Assembly (NCBI GenBank): GCA_947627465.1
Contig: CANQWD010000007.1
Location: 1 to 64,000, forward strand
Reading direction: 5' to 3'
Length of the DNA: 64,000 nucleotides
Origin: an uncultured Clostridia bacterium
GTDB lineage: Bacteria; Bacillota; Clostridia; Oscillospirales; Ruminococcaceae
A program made the translations under genes and the position numbers. Each line of letters begins with the position of its first letter. Position 1 is the first letter of the stretch. The notes below the pieces were generated by a model. That model had not been told where the DNA came from and ran no database searches. It saw only the letters and a program-made list of their open reading frames with translations. Shown piece by piece: positions 34,484 to 43,318 of this stretch.

Positions 34484-34507
34484 ATTTCCTCCAAAATCAT
34501 ATCTCTC

Positions 34508-34533
34508 GTTTCTCCCCGCCGCTCGGGGAAAAC
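34508..34533. repeat. Intergenic CCCC/GGGG hairpin, copy 4
   Basis: In the leftward mRNA GTTTTCCCCG pairs with CGGGGAGAAAC (one bulge). It ends 24 nt before the start at 34483. Polarity is the same as in the other copies. Confidence 0.75.
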
Positions 34534-34534
34534 G

Positions 34535-35263
34535 TTATTCTTTATTCTTATATCCCCAACGGTCGATATCCGCTTTTCTCATCGCGCCGAAAATGCGCTG
34601 CTTCACTCCGTGATTGTTATGCTCAAGCTCCGCAAGAAACTCTTTCATCGACTGGCGCGTCGTGTGCTTATCGGCGGGGCATTTTGATTTTACTATCTCG
34701 AAACCGTTTCGTTTCGCGCAAGACGTGACCGCGTATTCGGGCGCGAAAACGAGCGGTCGGATAAGCGTGATGTCCTTTCGCGAAAGATACGAGCTTGGCG
34801 AGAAGCAGCCTATTCTTCCCTCTTGAAACAAGTTCATCATAAACGTTTCGATAGCGTCGTCGTAATTATGCCCGAGCGCTATTTTATTGCAGCCCGCTTC
34901 TTTTGCCGCGTCATGAAGCGCGCCGCGCCGCATTTTCGCGCACAGCGAGCACGGGTTCGGCTCTTTGCGGATATCGAAAACTATCTCGCCGATATCGGTC
35001 TTTATCAAGTTAAACTCAACGTCCAATTCCGCGCACATTTTTTCCACGGGCGAGTAGTCCGTTTCAACGCCGCCGAAGCGCGGGTCGAGCGTTACGCAAA
35101 CCACCTCGTACTTTTTCTCGTAAAATCTCCGCATTTTCGCAAGACCGCAAAGCAGCACGAGGCTGTCCTTACCGCCCGAAACGCCGACGGCTATCCTGTC
35201 GCCGTCCCCTATCAGATCGAATTCTTGACAGGCTCGGCGGATATAGCCCAATATTTTCTGCAT
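34535..35263 (-). CDS. TtcA-like tRNA 2-thiocytidine synthase family protein
   Basis: 242 aa. The N-terminal PP-loop GVSGGKDSLVLL binds ATP and adenylates the tRNA base. A CxxC (CSLCAKMRRG) and HNYDDAIETFMMNLF follow in the order seen in TtcA/TtuA-like proteins, where the cysteines hold an Fe-S cluster. Family members thiolate C32 or related tRNA positions. The exact base in Firmicutes homologs is uncertain. The ATG 35263 has GAGGGTGA upstream. It is read from a consensus promoter back-to-back with that of the VWA gene. Confidence 0.87.
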   Translation of the reverse strand: MQKILGYIRRACQEFDLIGDGDRIAVGVSGGKDSLVLLCGLAKMRRFYEKKYEVVCVTLDPRFGGVETDYSPVEKMCAELDVEFNLIKTDIGEIVFDIRKEPNPCSLCAKMRRGALHDAAKEAGCNKIALGHNYDDAIETFMMNLFQEGRIGCFSPSSYLSRKDITLIRPLVFAPEYAVTSCAKRNGFEIVKSKCPADKHTTRQSMKEFLAELEHNNHGVKQRIFGAMRKADIDRWGYKNKE

Positions 35264-35286
35264 TGTCTCACCCTCATTCTCTACTT

Positions 35287-35315
35287 ATTATAGTTCATTT
35301 TCTCTCCTATGTCAA
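35287..35315 (-). promoter_or_regulatory. Sigma-A promoter of the TtcA-like gene
   Basis: TTGACA (35315-35310), a 17-bp spacer and TATAAT (35292-35287) on the minus strand, giving a very short leader. Confidence 0.85.
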
Positions 35316-35335
35316 TAGTCTTTTTGCTTTTGCGA

Positions 35336-35364
35336 TTGACAAAGAACCTGTTTTGTCGTATAAT
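35336..35364 (+). promoter_or_regulatory. Sigma-A promoter of the VWA/ankyrin-LRR operon
   Basis: TTGACA (35336-35341), a 17-bp spacer and TATAAT (35359-35364). It is a full consensus match, divergent from the TtcA promoter with 20 bp between the -35 boxes, and produces a structured leader of about 245 nt. Confidence 0.88.
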
Positions 35365-35410
35365 ATAGTTGTATACTCAATTCAACCTTACTTAGCGCAG
35401 CCACCCCCGC

Positions 35411-35493
35411 GCTGCCGCGAACCGCCGCCGCAGGCGGCGCGGCGGCGACAGCCGCCGATTTTGCCGCGACAGCGGCAAAATGTTCGCGGCAGC
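35411..35493 (+). ncRNA. Perfect four-way-junction RNA fold in the VWA leader
   Basis: A 12-bp closing helix (35411-35422 with 35482-35493, GCTGCCGCGAAC / GTTCGCGGCAGC) encloses three adjacent hairpins with no unpaired base between them: 35423-35439 (7 bp, GCA loop), 35440-35457 (7 bp, GACA loop) and 35458-35481 (10 bp, GACA loop). All 36 pairs are Watson-Crick. A second nested hairpin follows at 35496-35559 (GGCGTTT with AAACGCC, GTCCGCC with GGCGGAC). It may be a leader RNA element or a mobile fold-back; no known riboswitch motif was recognised. Confidence 0.6.
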
Positions 35494-35614
35494 ACGGCGT
35501 TTCGGACGTCCGCCCCGAACGGAGCGCAAGCGGAGTGAGCGGGCGGCGGACAAAACGCCTCCGGGCGGGTGAAAACCTTGCAGGCTCCGCACAAAACCGA
35601 CAAGGAGAAAACAA

Positions 35615-36973
35615 ATGCTTGACGAAGTAACTCAAGAGAAAACGGAAAAAATAGCGCGGGAAATATTACAGAACGCGAAAAACAAACTTCTCGTAAATCT
35701 GCGCTTTCTGGATATGGCGCTCAGCCGTCCGAATCTCACCTCGGACGCGGAACACACGACCTCCTGCGCGACGGACGGCGAGATATTTATATACGCGCCG
35801 AAGTTCGTGCTGTCGACTTACCGCGTGGAACCCGATCTGGTGACACGGAATTTTCTGCACATGATATTTCACTGCGTATTTCGCCACATGTTCGTCAATA
35901 CGCTGATAGACAGAGAATTATGGGATATAGCGTGCGATATTGCCGTGGAGAGCGTGATAAACGACCTCAAACTCGATTACTTAACGACTCTTAAATCGTC
36001 GCAGCAGGAACAGTTTTTAAGCGGCTTCAAGAACAAGATAAAAACGCTTTCCGCGGAGAAGATCTATCGCTTTTTGCTTGATCAAAAACTTCCGCAAAAA
36101 ACGATCGACGGACTTGGCATGCTGTTCAAAGTGGATGACCATTTTCTTTGGTACCTCACTGAAGAACAAAAAGGAGCGCTCGGCTTAGGCAGCGGCGCAA
36201 ATCAAAACGGAGACGGCGAGGCTTTCTCCGTGAGCCGCTCCGCGCTTGCGGACGACTGGACGAGTATTGCCGAAAGTATGCAGATGGACTTGGAAACGTT
36301 CGGAAAACAGCGCGGCACGAAAGCGGGGCTTTTGACGCAAAATCTCCGCGAGGTGAACCGTGAACACTACGACTACACCGAATTTCTAAAAAAATTCGCG
36401 GTGCGCGGCGAAATTATGAAAATAAACCCCGACGAGTTCGACTACAACTATTACACCTACGGGCTTAGCTTATATGAAAACATGCCGCTTATCGAGCCGC
36501 TGGAATACAAGGACGTCAAAGCTATCCGAGAATTCGCAATAGCTATTGACACGTCGGGTTCCACGTCGGGAGAATTGGTTCAAAAATTCGTGCAGAAAAC
36601 CTACAATATCCTCAAAAACGCCGAGAGCTTTTTCACTAAAGTAAATATTCACATAATCCAATGCGACGCGGCAATTCAGGAGGATGTGAAAATCACCACG
36701 CAGGAAGAGTTTGACAATTATCTCAAAACCATGAAAATACACGGATTGGGCGGCACGGATTTCAGACCGGTGTTCAGCTATGTAAATTCGCTTATGGATA
36801 CGGGCGAGTTCTCGAATTTAAAAGGGCTTATTTATCTTACGGACGGCATGGGAGCGTTTCCCGCGAAAAAGCCCGATTACGACGCGGCGTTCGTGTTTAT
36901 CGACGACGAGCCGAACAACTACGACGTTCCCGCTTGGGCGATAAAACTGATTTTAAGGAGCGGCGAGATATGA
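35615..36973 (+). CDS. VWA/DUF2201-type protein with degenerate metallopeptidase motif
   Basis: 452 aa; AAGGAG upstream. The N-terminal domain (1 to about 150) matches the DUF2201 putative metallopeptidase region, but the zinc motif reads FLHMIFHCVFRH: the Glu of HExxH is Met, so hydrolysis is doubtful. A linker with EEFL-type helices follows, and then a VWA domain (about 305-452) with an intact MIDAS: DTSGS (312-316) and LTDGMG. Such proteins usually act with a MoxR AAA+ ATPase, which is absent here. The stop overlaps the start of the first ankyrin/LRR gene (ATGA), so the VWA protein and that family are made together. It is cytoplasmic. Confidence 0.85.
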   Translation: MLDEVTQEKTEKIAREILQNAKNKLLVNLRFLDMALSRPNLTSDAEHTTSCATDGEIFIYAPKFVLSTYRVEPDLVTRNFLHMIFHCVFRHMFVNTLIDRELWDIACDIAVESVINDLKLDYLTTLKSSQQEQFLSGFKNKIKTLSAEKIYRFLLDQKLPQKTIDGLGMLFKVDDHFLWYLTEEQKGALGLGSGANQNGDGEAFSVSRSALADDWTSIAESMQMDLETFGKQRGTKAGLLTQNLREVNREHYDYTEFLKKFAVRGEIMKINPDEFDYNYYTYGLSLYENMPLIEPLEYKDVKAIREFAIAIDTSGSTSGELVQKFVQKTYNILKNAESFFTKVNIHIIQCDAAIQEDVKITTQEEFDNYLKTMKIHGLGGTDFRPVFSYVNSLMDTGEFSNLKGLIYLTDGMGAFPAKKPDYDAAFVFIDDEPNNYDVPAWAIKLILRSGEI

Positions 36974-38238
36974 GGGAGCACTATTCCCTGAAAACTGAAT
37001 TCGGCAAACGGGACGAGCTTTTTAAAGCGATAATAACGCTTGACAAAAAGCGCGTTCGCGAACTGAAAAAGAGCGGCGCAGCGCTCACCGAAAACGTGCG
37101 CGGCGTTCTCGAAAACGGCGCGGGGCGCTCGGTAAGCGTGGAAAACCCCGCTTATCAATTTTGGTTCTCGCTGCTGCGCGAGATCAAAGAAACGCCGCTT
37201 AAAGACTTTGCGGAATTCGCCGCGCTGCTCCGCGCGGAGGTCGGCAAACCGCTCCACTACTCCGAGGCGTTGTGGGTGTGGGGAAACAAACGGGCGTTCG
37301 AGCCGCGATTTTTTGAAATAACGCTTGCGAATTTCAACCAAAAGAAAATGCCGAAAAAGATTGCTATGAAGCGAATTATAGACGAAAACAAGCTCGGCTG
37401 TCTGCCGATATGCGAGAAGCACGGCTGGCTAAAAAATCCGAAAACGCGCGACGAGCTTATCGACTACGCGACCGAACAGGGCAAAACGGAAATATCCGCG
37501 TGGTTGTTGGACTTCAAGAACCGCACCGCCGATCTCGCTTTGGAGCGCGAACGCGCCGAGAAGAAAATGCAGCGCGAACTCAACGCCGACCCGAACTCCA
37601 TTACCGAGTTGAGGAAGATTTGGAAATTTGAAAAACGCGAGGACGGTTCTATAATCATATTGGGCTACAAGGGCGACCGCAGGGAGATAATCGTTCCCGA
37701 AAAGATAGGCGGCTGTACCGTTACGGCACTCGGAGAATACGTATTCTCGCCTTATGCCAAACACATAAAAGCGGAACAGCGCGCTTTGCGGAAAGCGATT
37801 ACCAAGATCGTTCTGCCGGATACGATAGAGAGTATCGGGGAGTTTGCGTTTTATCAATGTAAGTCGCTGACGCGCATAAATCTCCCCGAAAGGCTCACCG
37901 AAATCACCAAGGGGATGCTTGACATCACGGGATTGGAAAGTATCGTTATCGGCGGTAACGTCAAGAAGATCGGCGGGGTGGCGTTTTGGGGCTGCCGCGA
38001 TCTCAGATATGTGAAGCTCTGCGAGGGAGTTGCCGAGATAGATGTGGCGGCGTTCTATAACTGCGGGAATTTGGAAACAATAGAGCTGCCGCGCTCGCTG
38101 AAAAAAGCGCCTCCCTGCACTATGTCCGAAAGCCCGTTTTGGAACTGCATAAAGCTCACAGCTTTGGTGCACAAAGGCACATACGCGGAGAAGTACTGCG
38201 AGGAAAACAAGATTATTTACAAATACGCGGAGGAATAA
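36970..38238 (+). CDS. Ankyrin-like/LRR paralog A
   Basis: 422 aa from ATG 36970, with AAGGAG upstream and ATGA overlap with the VWA gene. The N-terminal part has ankyrin-like helices (DELFKAIITLDKKRVRELKK); a second pair lies at about 135-175 (IIDENKLGCLPICEKHGWL, RDELIDYA). The conserved core LLDFKNRTADLALERERAEKK (about 178-198) leads to a C-terminal BspA-type LRR_5 domain (about 230-405; units such as IESIGEFAFYQCKSLTRINLP) and a cap ending GTYAEKYCEEN. No signal peptide or anchor, so intracellular, which is unusual for BspA-like LRRs. It is the founder copy of six tandem paralogs. Confidence 0.82.
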   Translation: MREHYSLKTEFGKRDELFKAIITLDKKRVRELKKSGAALTENVRGVLENGAGRSVSVENPAYQFWFSLLREIKETPLKDFAEFAALLRAEVGKPLHYSEALWVWGNKRAFEPRFFEITLANFNQKKMPKKIAMKRIIDENKLGCLPICEKHGWLKNPKTRDELIDYATEQGKTEISAWLLDFKNRTADLALERERAEKKMQRELNADPNSITELRKIWKFEKREDGSIIILGYKGDRREIIVPEKIGGCTVTALGEYVFSPYAKHIKAEQRALRKAITKIVLPDTIESIGEFAFYQCKSLTRINLPERLTEITKGMLDITGLESIVIGGNVKKIGGVAFWGCRDLRYVKLCEGVAEIDVAAFYNCGNLETIELPRSLKKAPPCTMSESPFWNCIKLTALVHKGTYAEKYCEENKIIYKYAEE

Positions 38239-38240
38239 TT

Positions 38241-40367
38241 ATGGAATACTACTCAATTTCAAGCGAATACGGAAACCGTGACGAGCTTTTCAAGGCTATC
38301 ATAACGCTTAACAAAAAGCGCGTCGAAGAATTAAAGGTGCGCGGCGTTACACTCACCGAGGACGTGAAAAACACAATGCTGAACGGCGGCGGCTCGTTTA
38401 TTTCGGGTTCGCCCGCGTCGGGGCTTTGGTACGGTTATCTTACCGACTTGGAGAGCGTCGCGAAGCTCGATTTTGTGTACATCTCGCGGGAGATATTCGC
38501 GCAGACGGGCGAACCGCTTTACTTTTCCAACTCGTTAGAGCAGGTGATAGCCAAATATTTTTTCAATCCCGACGTGTTTACTTGTCTGCTGGAGTGCTAC
38601 GACCAAAAAAAGCTGAACAAAACGCGGATAATGAAAGAGCTTATCCGCAAAAACAACGTTCCGCTTCTGGAAAAATGCGCCGAACACGGCTGGCTGAAGC
38701 AATCGAAAAAGCGCGACGAGATGATAGACTACGCCGCCGAACAGAACCGCCCCGAATGCACCGCGTGGTTTCTGGAATTTAAGAGCCGCACCGCAGACCT
38801 CGCCGCCGAACGCAAAAAAGCCGAAAAGAAACAGCTCGCCGAGCTGAACGCCGCGCCCGATTCCGCTCTTGAACTCAAAAAAATCTGGAGCTGGGAAAGG
38901 GGCGAGGACGGCGGACTTATCATCAAAAGCTACAAGGGCGAGGAAACCGAGGTTACAATTCCTTCCAAAATCGGGAAGAATTTCGTGACGGCGATAGCCG
39001 ATTACGCGCTCTCCCCCGCCGCTCCGCGGCTAAAGGACGACCGCATAAAAAGCCGCGCCGACATAAAAAAGATCACCGTGCCGACCGGCGTCAAACGAAT
39101 AGGCGAATACGCGTTCGGCGGCAACGGATATATGTGGCAAAGAGTCACCTCATCGCTTTCGGAACTGATACTCCCCGAAACGCTTGAGATATTCAACGAC
39201 AGGCAAGCCGCGGAAACCGCGCCGCGTTTTCTCGCAAAGTGCGGCATAGATGTTCTCGTCGTGCCCGACACGCCCGCCGCGCGGTGTTACTGTATAAAAA
39301 ACGACATCAAATTCCGCTTTGAAGAGGGCGGCGAAATACATATCCCGTTTAAAGAGATCATCAAATCGGACGAGCTGTTTGCCGCGATACTCGCTGTCGA
39401 TAAAGAAAAAGTCGAAAAGCTGAAAGGCTCGGGCTTTACGGACTATATCAAAGAATGTCTGCAAAAGGAGCTTTACGGAATTATGTACTCCGTTCACCGG
39501 GAAATTGCGGAAGTTATCGCAAACGCGAACGCCGACGACAGGCTGTTTATTTTGCAAAACCTGACCGCCGAACTCGGCGAAAAGCTTTACTGCAACAACC
39601 ACATTCACGGGTTATTATACAGAAAGCCCGAGCTGTGGGACTGCGTGCTGAAAATTTTCGATACGAAACGCCTTAACAAAACGGACGAGATGAAACGCTT
39701 TATCAAAAACAATCAAGTGGAGTATCTCGCGGTATTCGCGGAAAACGGCTGTCTTAAAAATTCCGCGACACGCGACAAACTTATAAAATACGCCTCTGAC
39801 AACAACAAGACTGAAGCTCTCGCGTGGCTTCTCGATTACAAAAGCCGCACCTCCGACCCCGAAAAAGAACGAAAACGCGCCGAGAAAAAACTTGAACGCG
39901 AGCTGAATGCGGCGCCGCCCACGGAAGAAGAACTTCGCGAAAAGTCGAACAAGCTGTTTAAGAGAATGTTCACATACGAGATTGCAGACGGCGAAGTCAC
40001 AATAACGGGCTACAAGGGGAGCGCCGAGGAAGTAGAAATTCCTCGGGAGTTTGAGGGCAAGCCCGTTGTCGCTATCGGCAAGCAGGCGTTTTATCCGCAA
40101 GGCTCGGGAGTTCCAACGCGTCACAGACACAACCGCGCTAACGTCAAAAGGGTAGTATTCCCCGACACGGTTCGGACAATCGGCGAGATGGCGTTTTTAG
40201 GGTGCAACGCCTTGCGTGAAGTCGTTATACCAAGCTCCGTGACGGAAATCGGGGCGCGGGCGTTCTTTACGTCCGTGGCGATAACGTTCACCGTGGAGCG
40301 CGGCTCGTTAGCCGAAAAATACTGCAAGGCAAACGGAGAAAAAATCGTGTATAAGGTGAGCCTATGA
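38241..40367 (+). CDS. Ankyrin-like/LRR paralog B (two fused units)
   Basis: 708 aa from ATG 38241 (GGAGG 8 nt upstream, 2 bp after the previous stop). It contains two complete units: residues 1 to about 370 (ankyrin-like helices, core FLEFKSRTADLAAERKKAEKK, short LRR part ending TPAARCYCIKND) and about 375-708, starting again with SDELFAAILAVDKEKVEKLK, with core LLDYKSRTSDPEKERKRAEKK and LRR part ending GSLAEKYCKAN. The joint looks like fusion of two tandem genes by loss of a stop codon. It overlaps paralog C by ATGA. Confidence 0.82.
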   Translation: MEYYSISSEYGNRDELFKAIITLNKKRVEELKVRGVTLTEDVKNTMLNGGGSFISGSPASGLWYGYLTDLESVAKLDFVYISREIFAQTGEPLYFSNSLEQVIAKYFFNPDVFTCLLECYDQKKLNKTRIMKELIRKNNVPLLEKCAEHGWLKQSKKRDEMIDYAAEQNRPECTAWFLEFKSRTADLAAERKKAEKKQLAELNAAPDSALELKKIWSWERGEDGGLIIKSYKGEETEVTIPSKIGKNFVTAIADYALSPAAPRLKDDRIKSRADIKKITVPTGVKRIGEYAFGGNGYMWQRVTSSLSELILPETLEIFNDRQAAETAPRFLAKCGIDVLVVPDTPAARCYCIKNDIKFRFEEGGEIHIPFKEIIKSDELFAAILAVDKEKVEKLKGSGFTDYIKECLQKELYGIMYSVHREIAEVIANANADDRLFILQNLTAELGEKLYCNNHIHGLLYRKPELWDCVLKIFDTKRLNKTDEMKRFIKNNQVEYLAVFAENGCLKNSATRDKLIKYASDNNKTEALAWLLDYKSRTSDPEKERKRAEKKLERELNAAPPTEEELREKSNKLFKRMFTYEIADGEVTITGYKGSAEEVEIPREFEGKPVVAIGKQAFYPQGSGVPTRHRHNRANVKRVVFPDTVRTIGEMAFLGCNALREVVIPSSVTEIGARAFFTSVAITFTVERGSLAEKYCKANGEKIVYKVSL

Positions 40368-41911
40368 ATTACAGATATATACCTCAGGAAAACAAAGCCG
40401 AGATATTGGAAAACGCCGTGATAAACGGTTCTTCCGAGGAAATTGCGGCGGCTTTCAAGGAACTCGGATATATAGAAATGACGGCGCGGGCTTTGGGTCT
40501 GGCGTGCCGTTTTCGCGGAGTTGAGACCGTGAAAACGCTTGCGGAAAACGGCGCGACGTTTAAAATTCCGAAAACCGAGGAGGCGGAGCAGCGATACCAT
40601 TGCTACTCCGGAGCGAAACAGAGCAACTACCGTTCAAACTTCGCGCTGTATCTTCTTAACATAACAAAGCACATTAAAGGCGCTTGCTGCTGCAAAGGCT
40701 TGAAGCTCACGAAAAAAGCGGCGCGGCGCGACAAAACTTTTCTGAACCAACTGACCGACGGCGAACGCGCCGAGGTTTTGAGATACCTTTGCGAAAACGC
40801 GGAAAAGCTGTCGTTTTCGCCCGAGGAAACGCTGTACTATGCGATATTCGCGCGGGACGAATTTATAGCGTCGGAACTGAAAAAGCTCGGTGTGAAGCTC
40901 TCGGAAAAGCGCGTAAATATTATGACGAACGGCGGACCGATTTCGGACGGATATTGGTTTGAATGGTGCTCGATGCAAGGAAAGCTGCCGAACGACGACT
41001 ATATTCCCGTAATGAAAACGATAGCCGCGGAGCTTAATGGAGAGCGGTTTCACTGCACGGGAAAAGTTTACGATCTGACTAAAACGCGCTTTGAAAACAC
41101 GGAAATTCTGGAATTCTTCCGCGACAATTTCAAAATCGCGCGGCTTAACAAAACGCAGATAATCCGCGACGTTATCAACATGAACAATCCCGGCGCGCTC
41201 GTTGTTTTTGAGCGGCTGGGGTGGCTTTCCGATATTCGGCGGCGCGACGAGATGATAGACTACGCGCAAAAGCTCGGCGACAGAACGGAGTGTGTGGCGT
41301 GGCTTCTTGATTTCAAGAACCGCACCGCCGATCTCGCCGCCGAACGCGCCAAAGCCGAAAAGAAAATGGAAGCGGAACATAACGCAAGCCCGACCTCCGT
41401 TGTTATAATGAAAAAGACTTGGGGATATAAAAAACGCGAGGACGGCACACTTATCATCACGAGTTACAAGGGCACAAGCACCAACGTAAGAGTACCCGAA
41501 AAGATAGGCAAAGGCACCGTCGCGGCGATAGGCATGGGAGCGTTCTCGGGGAACAGCGGAATGTGCGGCGGCAGAGTTACGACCTACGCTTCATACGATC
41601 AGCAAAGGCAGCGCCGCACGATAACGAAGATAACTTTGCCCGAGACCGTGAATTTTATAGATAACAGCGCGTTCGCGGATATGGAAGCGCTCACGGAGAT
41701 AAATATTCCCGAGGGAGTTACGGAAATAGGCGGCGTGGCGTTTTATCAATGTCTGTCGCTGGAAACGCTCGTTATTCCAAGCTCGGTGGAGCGTATCGGG
41801 GTGTACGCGTTTCGGAACTGCGGCAAACTCACGGCTATCGTGGAGCGTGGCTCGTTCGCCGAAAAATACTGCAAGGAAAACGGAATTAAATTCAAATATA
41901 AGGAGCAATGA
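40364..41911 (+). CDS. Ankyrin-like/LRR paralog C (long N-terminal subtype)
   Basis: 515 aa. It differs from A, B, D and E by an additional N-terminal ankyrin-like region (about 20-70, with ARALGLACRFRGVETVKTL) and a following helical stretch to about 240. The conserved core LLDFKNRTADLAAERAKAEKK (about 310-330) and LRR_5 C-terminus (about 360-510, VTEIGGVAFYQCLSLETLVIP) are shared with the others. Paralog F has the same subtype. Starts within an ATGA overlap. Confidence 0.82.
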   Translation: MNYRYIPQENKAEILENAVINGSSEEIAAAFKELGYIEMTARALGLACRFRGVETVKTLAENGATFKIPKTEEAEQRYHCYSGAKQSNYRSNFALYLLNITKHIKGACCCKGLKLTKKAARRDKTFLNQLTDGERAEVLRYLCENAEKLSFSPEETLYYAIFARDEFIASELKKLGVKLSEKRVNIMTNGGPISDGYWFEWCSMQGKLPNDDYIPVMKTIAAELNGERFHCTGKVYDLTKTRFENTEILEFFRDNFKIARLNKTQIIRDVINMNNPGALVVFERLGWLSDIRRRDEMIDYAQKLGDRTECVAWLLDFKNRTADLAAERAKAEKKMEAEHNASPTSVVIMKKTWGYKKREDGTLIITSYKGTSTNVRVPEKIGKGTVAAIGMGAFSGNSGMCGGRVTTYASYDQQRQRRTITKITLPETVNFIDNSAFADMEALTEINIPEGVTEIGGVAFYQCLSLETLVIPSSVERIGVYAFRNCGKLTAIVERGSFAEKYCKENGIKFKYKEQ

Positions 41912-41913
41912 TT

Positions 41914-43317
41914 ATGGAACTTTCCGACGATCTTTACGCGGTTGTTTTACAATGCGATTTTAAAGCGGCTGACGATATGATAAAGGCGGGCGCGGCGCTT
42001 GACGAGGACACGAAAAAGGCTCTTACGGAGGGCGTGGGGAAAGATACGGAGGACGGATCTAAAAAACGTTTAAAACGTTTGGCAATACGTCTGGTGTTTG
42101 ATAAATTTATCGAGGGCGCTTCGGCGGAAGATTTCGCCGCGGTTTCCGAAAAGCTGTCGGAACTGGTCGGCAAACCGCTTTTTTACCACTATAACGATTT
42201 TCATTACGCGTTTTTTCTGCATAATTACTACGACCCGTTAATCTTTGAAACGATACTTAAATGCTATAACGGCAAATCAATGCGAAAACAAGCGACTATG
42301 CAGGAGATAATCGACCAAAATAACGTGAATCTGCTCGGGATATGCGCGAAGTACGGTTGGCTGAAAATGCCGAAGATCCGCGACGCTATGATAGATTACG
42401 CGAACAAGCAAAACAGACCGGAATGCACCGCGTTTCTTTTGGATTTCAAGAACCGCACCGCCGACCTCGCCGCCGAACGCGAACGCGCCGAGAAGCGTAT
42501 GCTTCGAGAGATGAACGCAAATCCAAATTCGCTCGCCGAGCTTAAAAAGGTTTGGCGGTTTACAAAGCTTGAAGACGGAACTCTTGAAATAACAAGCTAC
42601 AAGGGCAAGCAAACGGAAGTTGTCGTGCCCGAAAAAATAGGAAAGGACACGGTGACTTCAATAGGAAACGGGGCGTTTACGGGAAATATCGGGAGAGCAA
42701 AAAGAACGCCGCGCGAAATATGCAATTTCCGACAAGGGAAAATCACTAAGATAACCCTGCCCGAGACTATAAGCAACATCGGCGAGGGCGCGTTCGACCA
42801 CTGCTTGGCGCTTACCGAAGTGAATATTCCGGGCGGCGTTAAGGTCGTGAGAAGCGGCGTGTTTACGTACACGGCGATCGAGGTTTTGCGGCTTCCCGAA
42901 ACGGTAGAGGAGATCGCCGACTATGCGTTCTCGGGCGGGAAATTCAAAGAGTTGATACTGCCGAAAGGACTTAAATTTCTCGGCAAGGCGGCGTTTGATT
43001 GGTGTACGTTCGAGCGTATCGAGATACCCGAAAACATATCCGTGATAATGCAGGGAACTTTTTGGGGATGTAAAAAGCTGAAAGAGGTCGTGCTGCCCGA
43101 GGGTATGGAAACGATAAAAGCCCGTGCGTTCTGGACCTGTCCTGAACTTGAAACAATAAACCTCCCCGCCTCGATAAAGAAAATCGAGAACTACAAGCGC
43201 GGCGGCAAAATTCACAACGCTTTCACGGACAGTCCGAACCTCACCGCAACGGTGGAACGCGGCTCTTACGCGGAAAAATACTGCATTAAAAACCATATTG
43301 CATATAGGAGCGAGTGA
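41914..43317 (+). CDS. Ankyrin-like/LRR paralog D
   Basis: 467 aa from ATG 41914, preferred over the ATG at 41908 because AAGGAG is then at normal distance. A short N-terminal ankyrin-like unit (DDLYAVVLQCDFKAADDMIKAG), a divergent helical part, the core LLDFKNRTADLAAERERAEKR (about 179-199), and the longest LRR_5 region of the array (about 230-440, at least six units), capped by GSYAEKYCIKN. Cytoplasmic. Confidence 0.82.
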   Translation: MELSDDLYAVVLQCDFKAADDMIKAGAALDEDTKKALTEGVGKDTEDGSKKRLKRLAIRLVFDKFIEGASAEDFAAVSEKLSELVGKPLFYHYNDFHYAFFLHNYYDPLIFETILKCYNGKSMRKQATMQEIIDQNNVNLLGICAKYGWLKMPKIRDAMIDYANKQNRPECTAFLLDFKNRTADLAAERERAEKRMLREMNANPNSLAELKKVWRFTKLEDGTLEITSYKGKQTEVVVPEKIGKDTVTSIGNGAFTGNIGRAKRTPREICNFRQGKITKITLPETISNIGEGAFDHCLALTEVNIPGGVKVVRSGVFTYTAIEVLRLPETVEEIADYAFSGGKFKELILPKGLKFLGKAAFDWCTFERIEIPENISVIMQGTFWGCKKLKEVVLPEGMETIKARAFWTCPELETINLPASIKKIENYKRGGKIHNAFTDSPNLTATVERGSYAEKYCIKNHIAYRSE

Positions 43318-43318
43318 T

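Noticed and set aside
35411-35493. tRNA gene from the cloverleaf-like fold
   Set aside because: The loops are only 3-4 nt, there is no anticodon loop, no junction nucleotides and no tRNA box sequences.
35615-36973. Active zinc protease
   Set aside because: The motif is HMIFH, lacking the catalytic Glu of HExxH; only the VWA MIDAS is intact.
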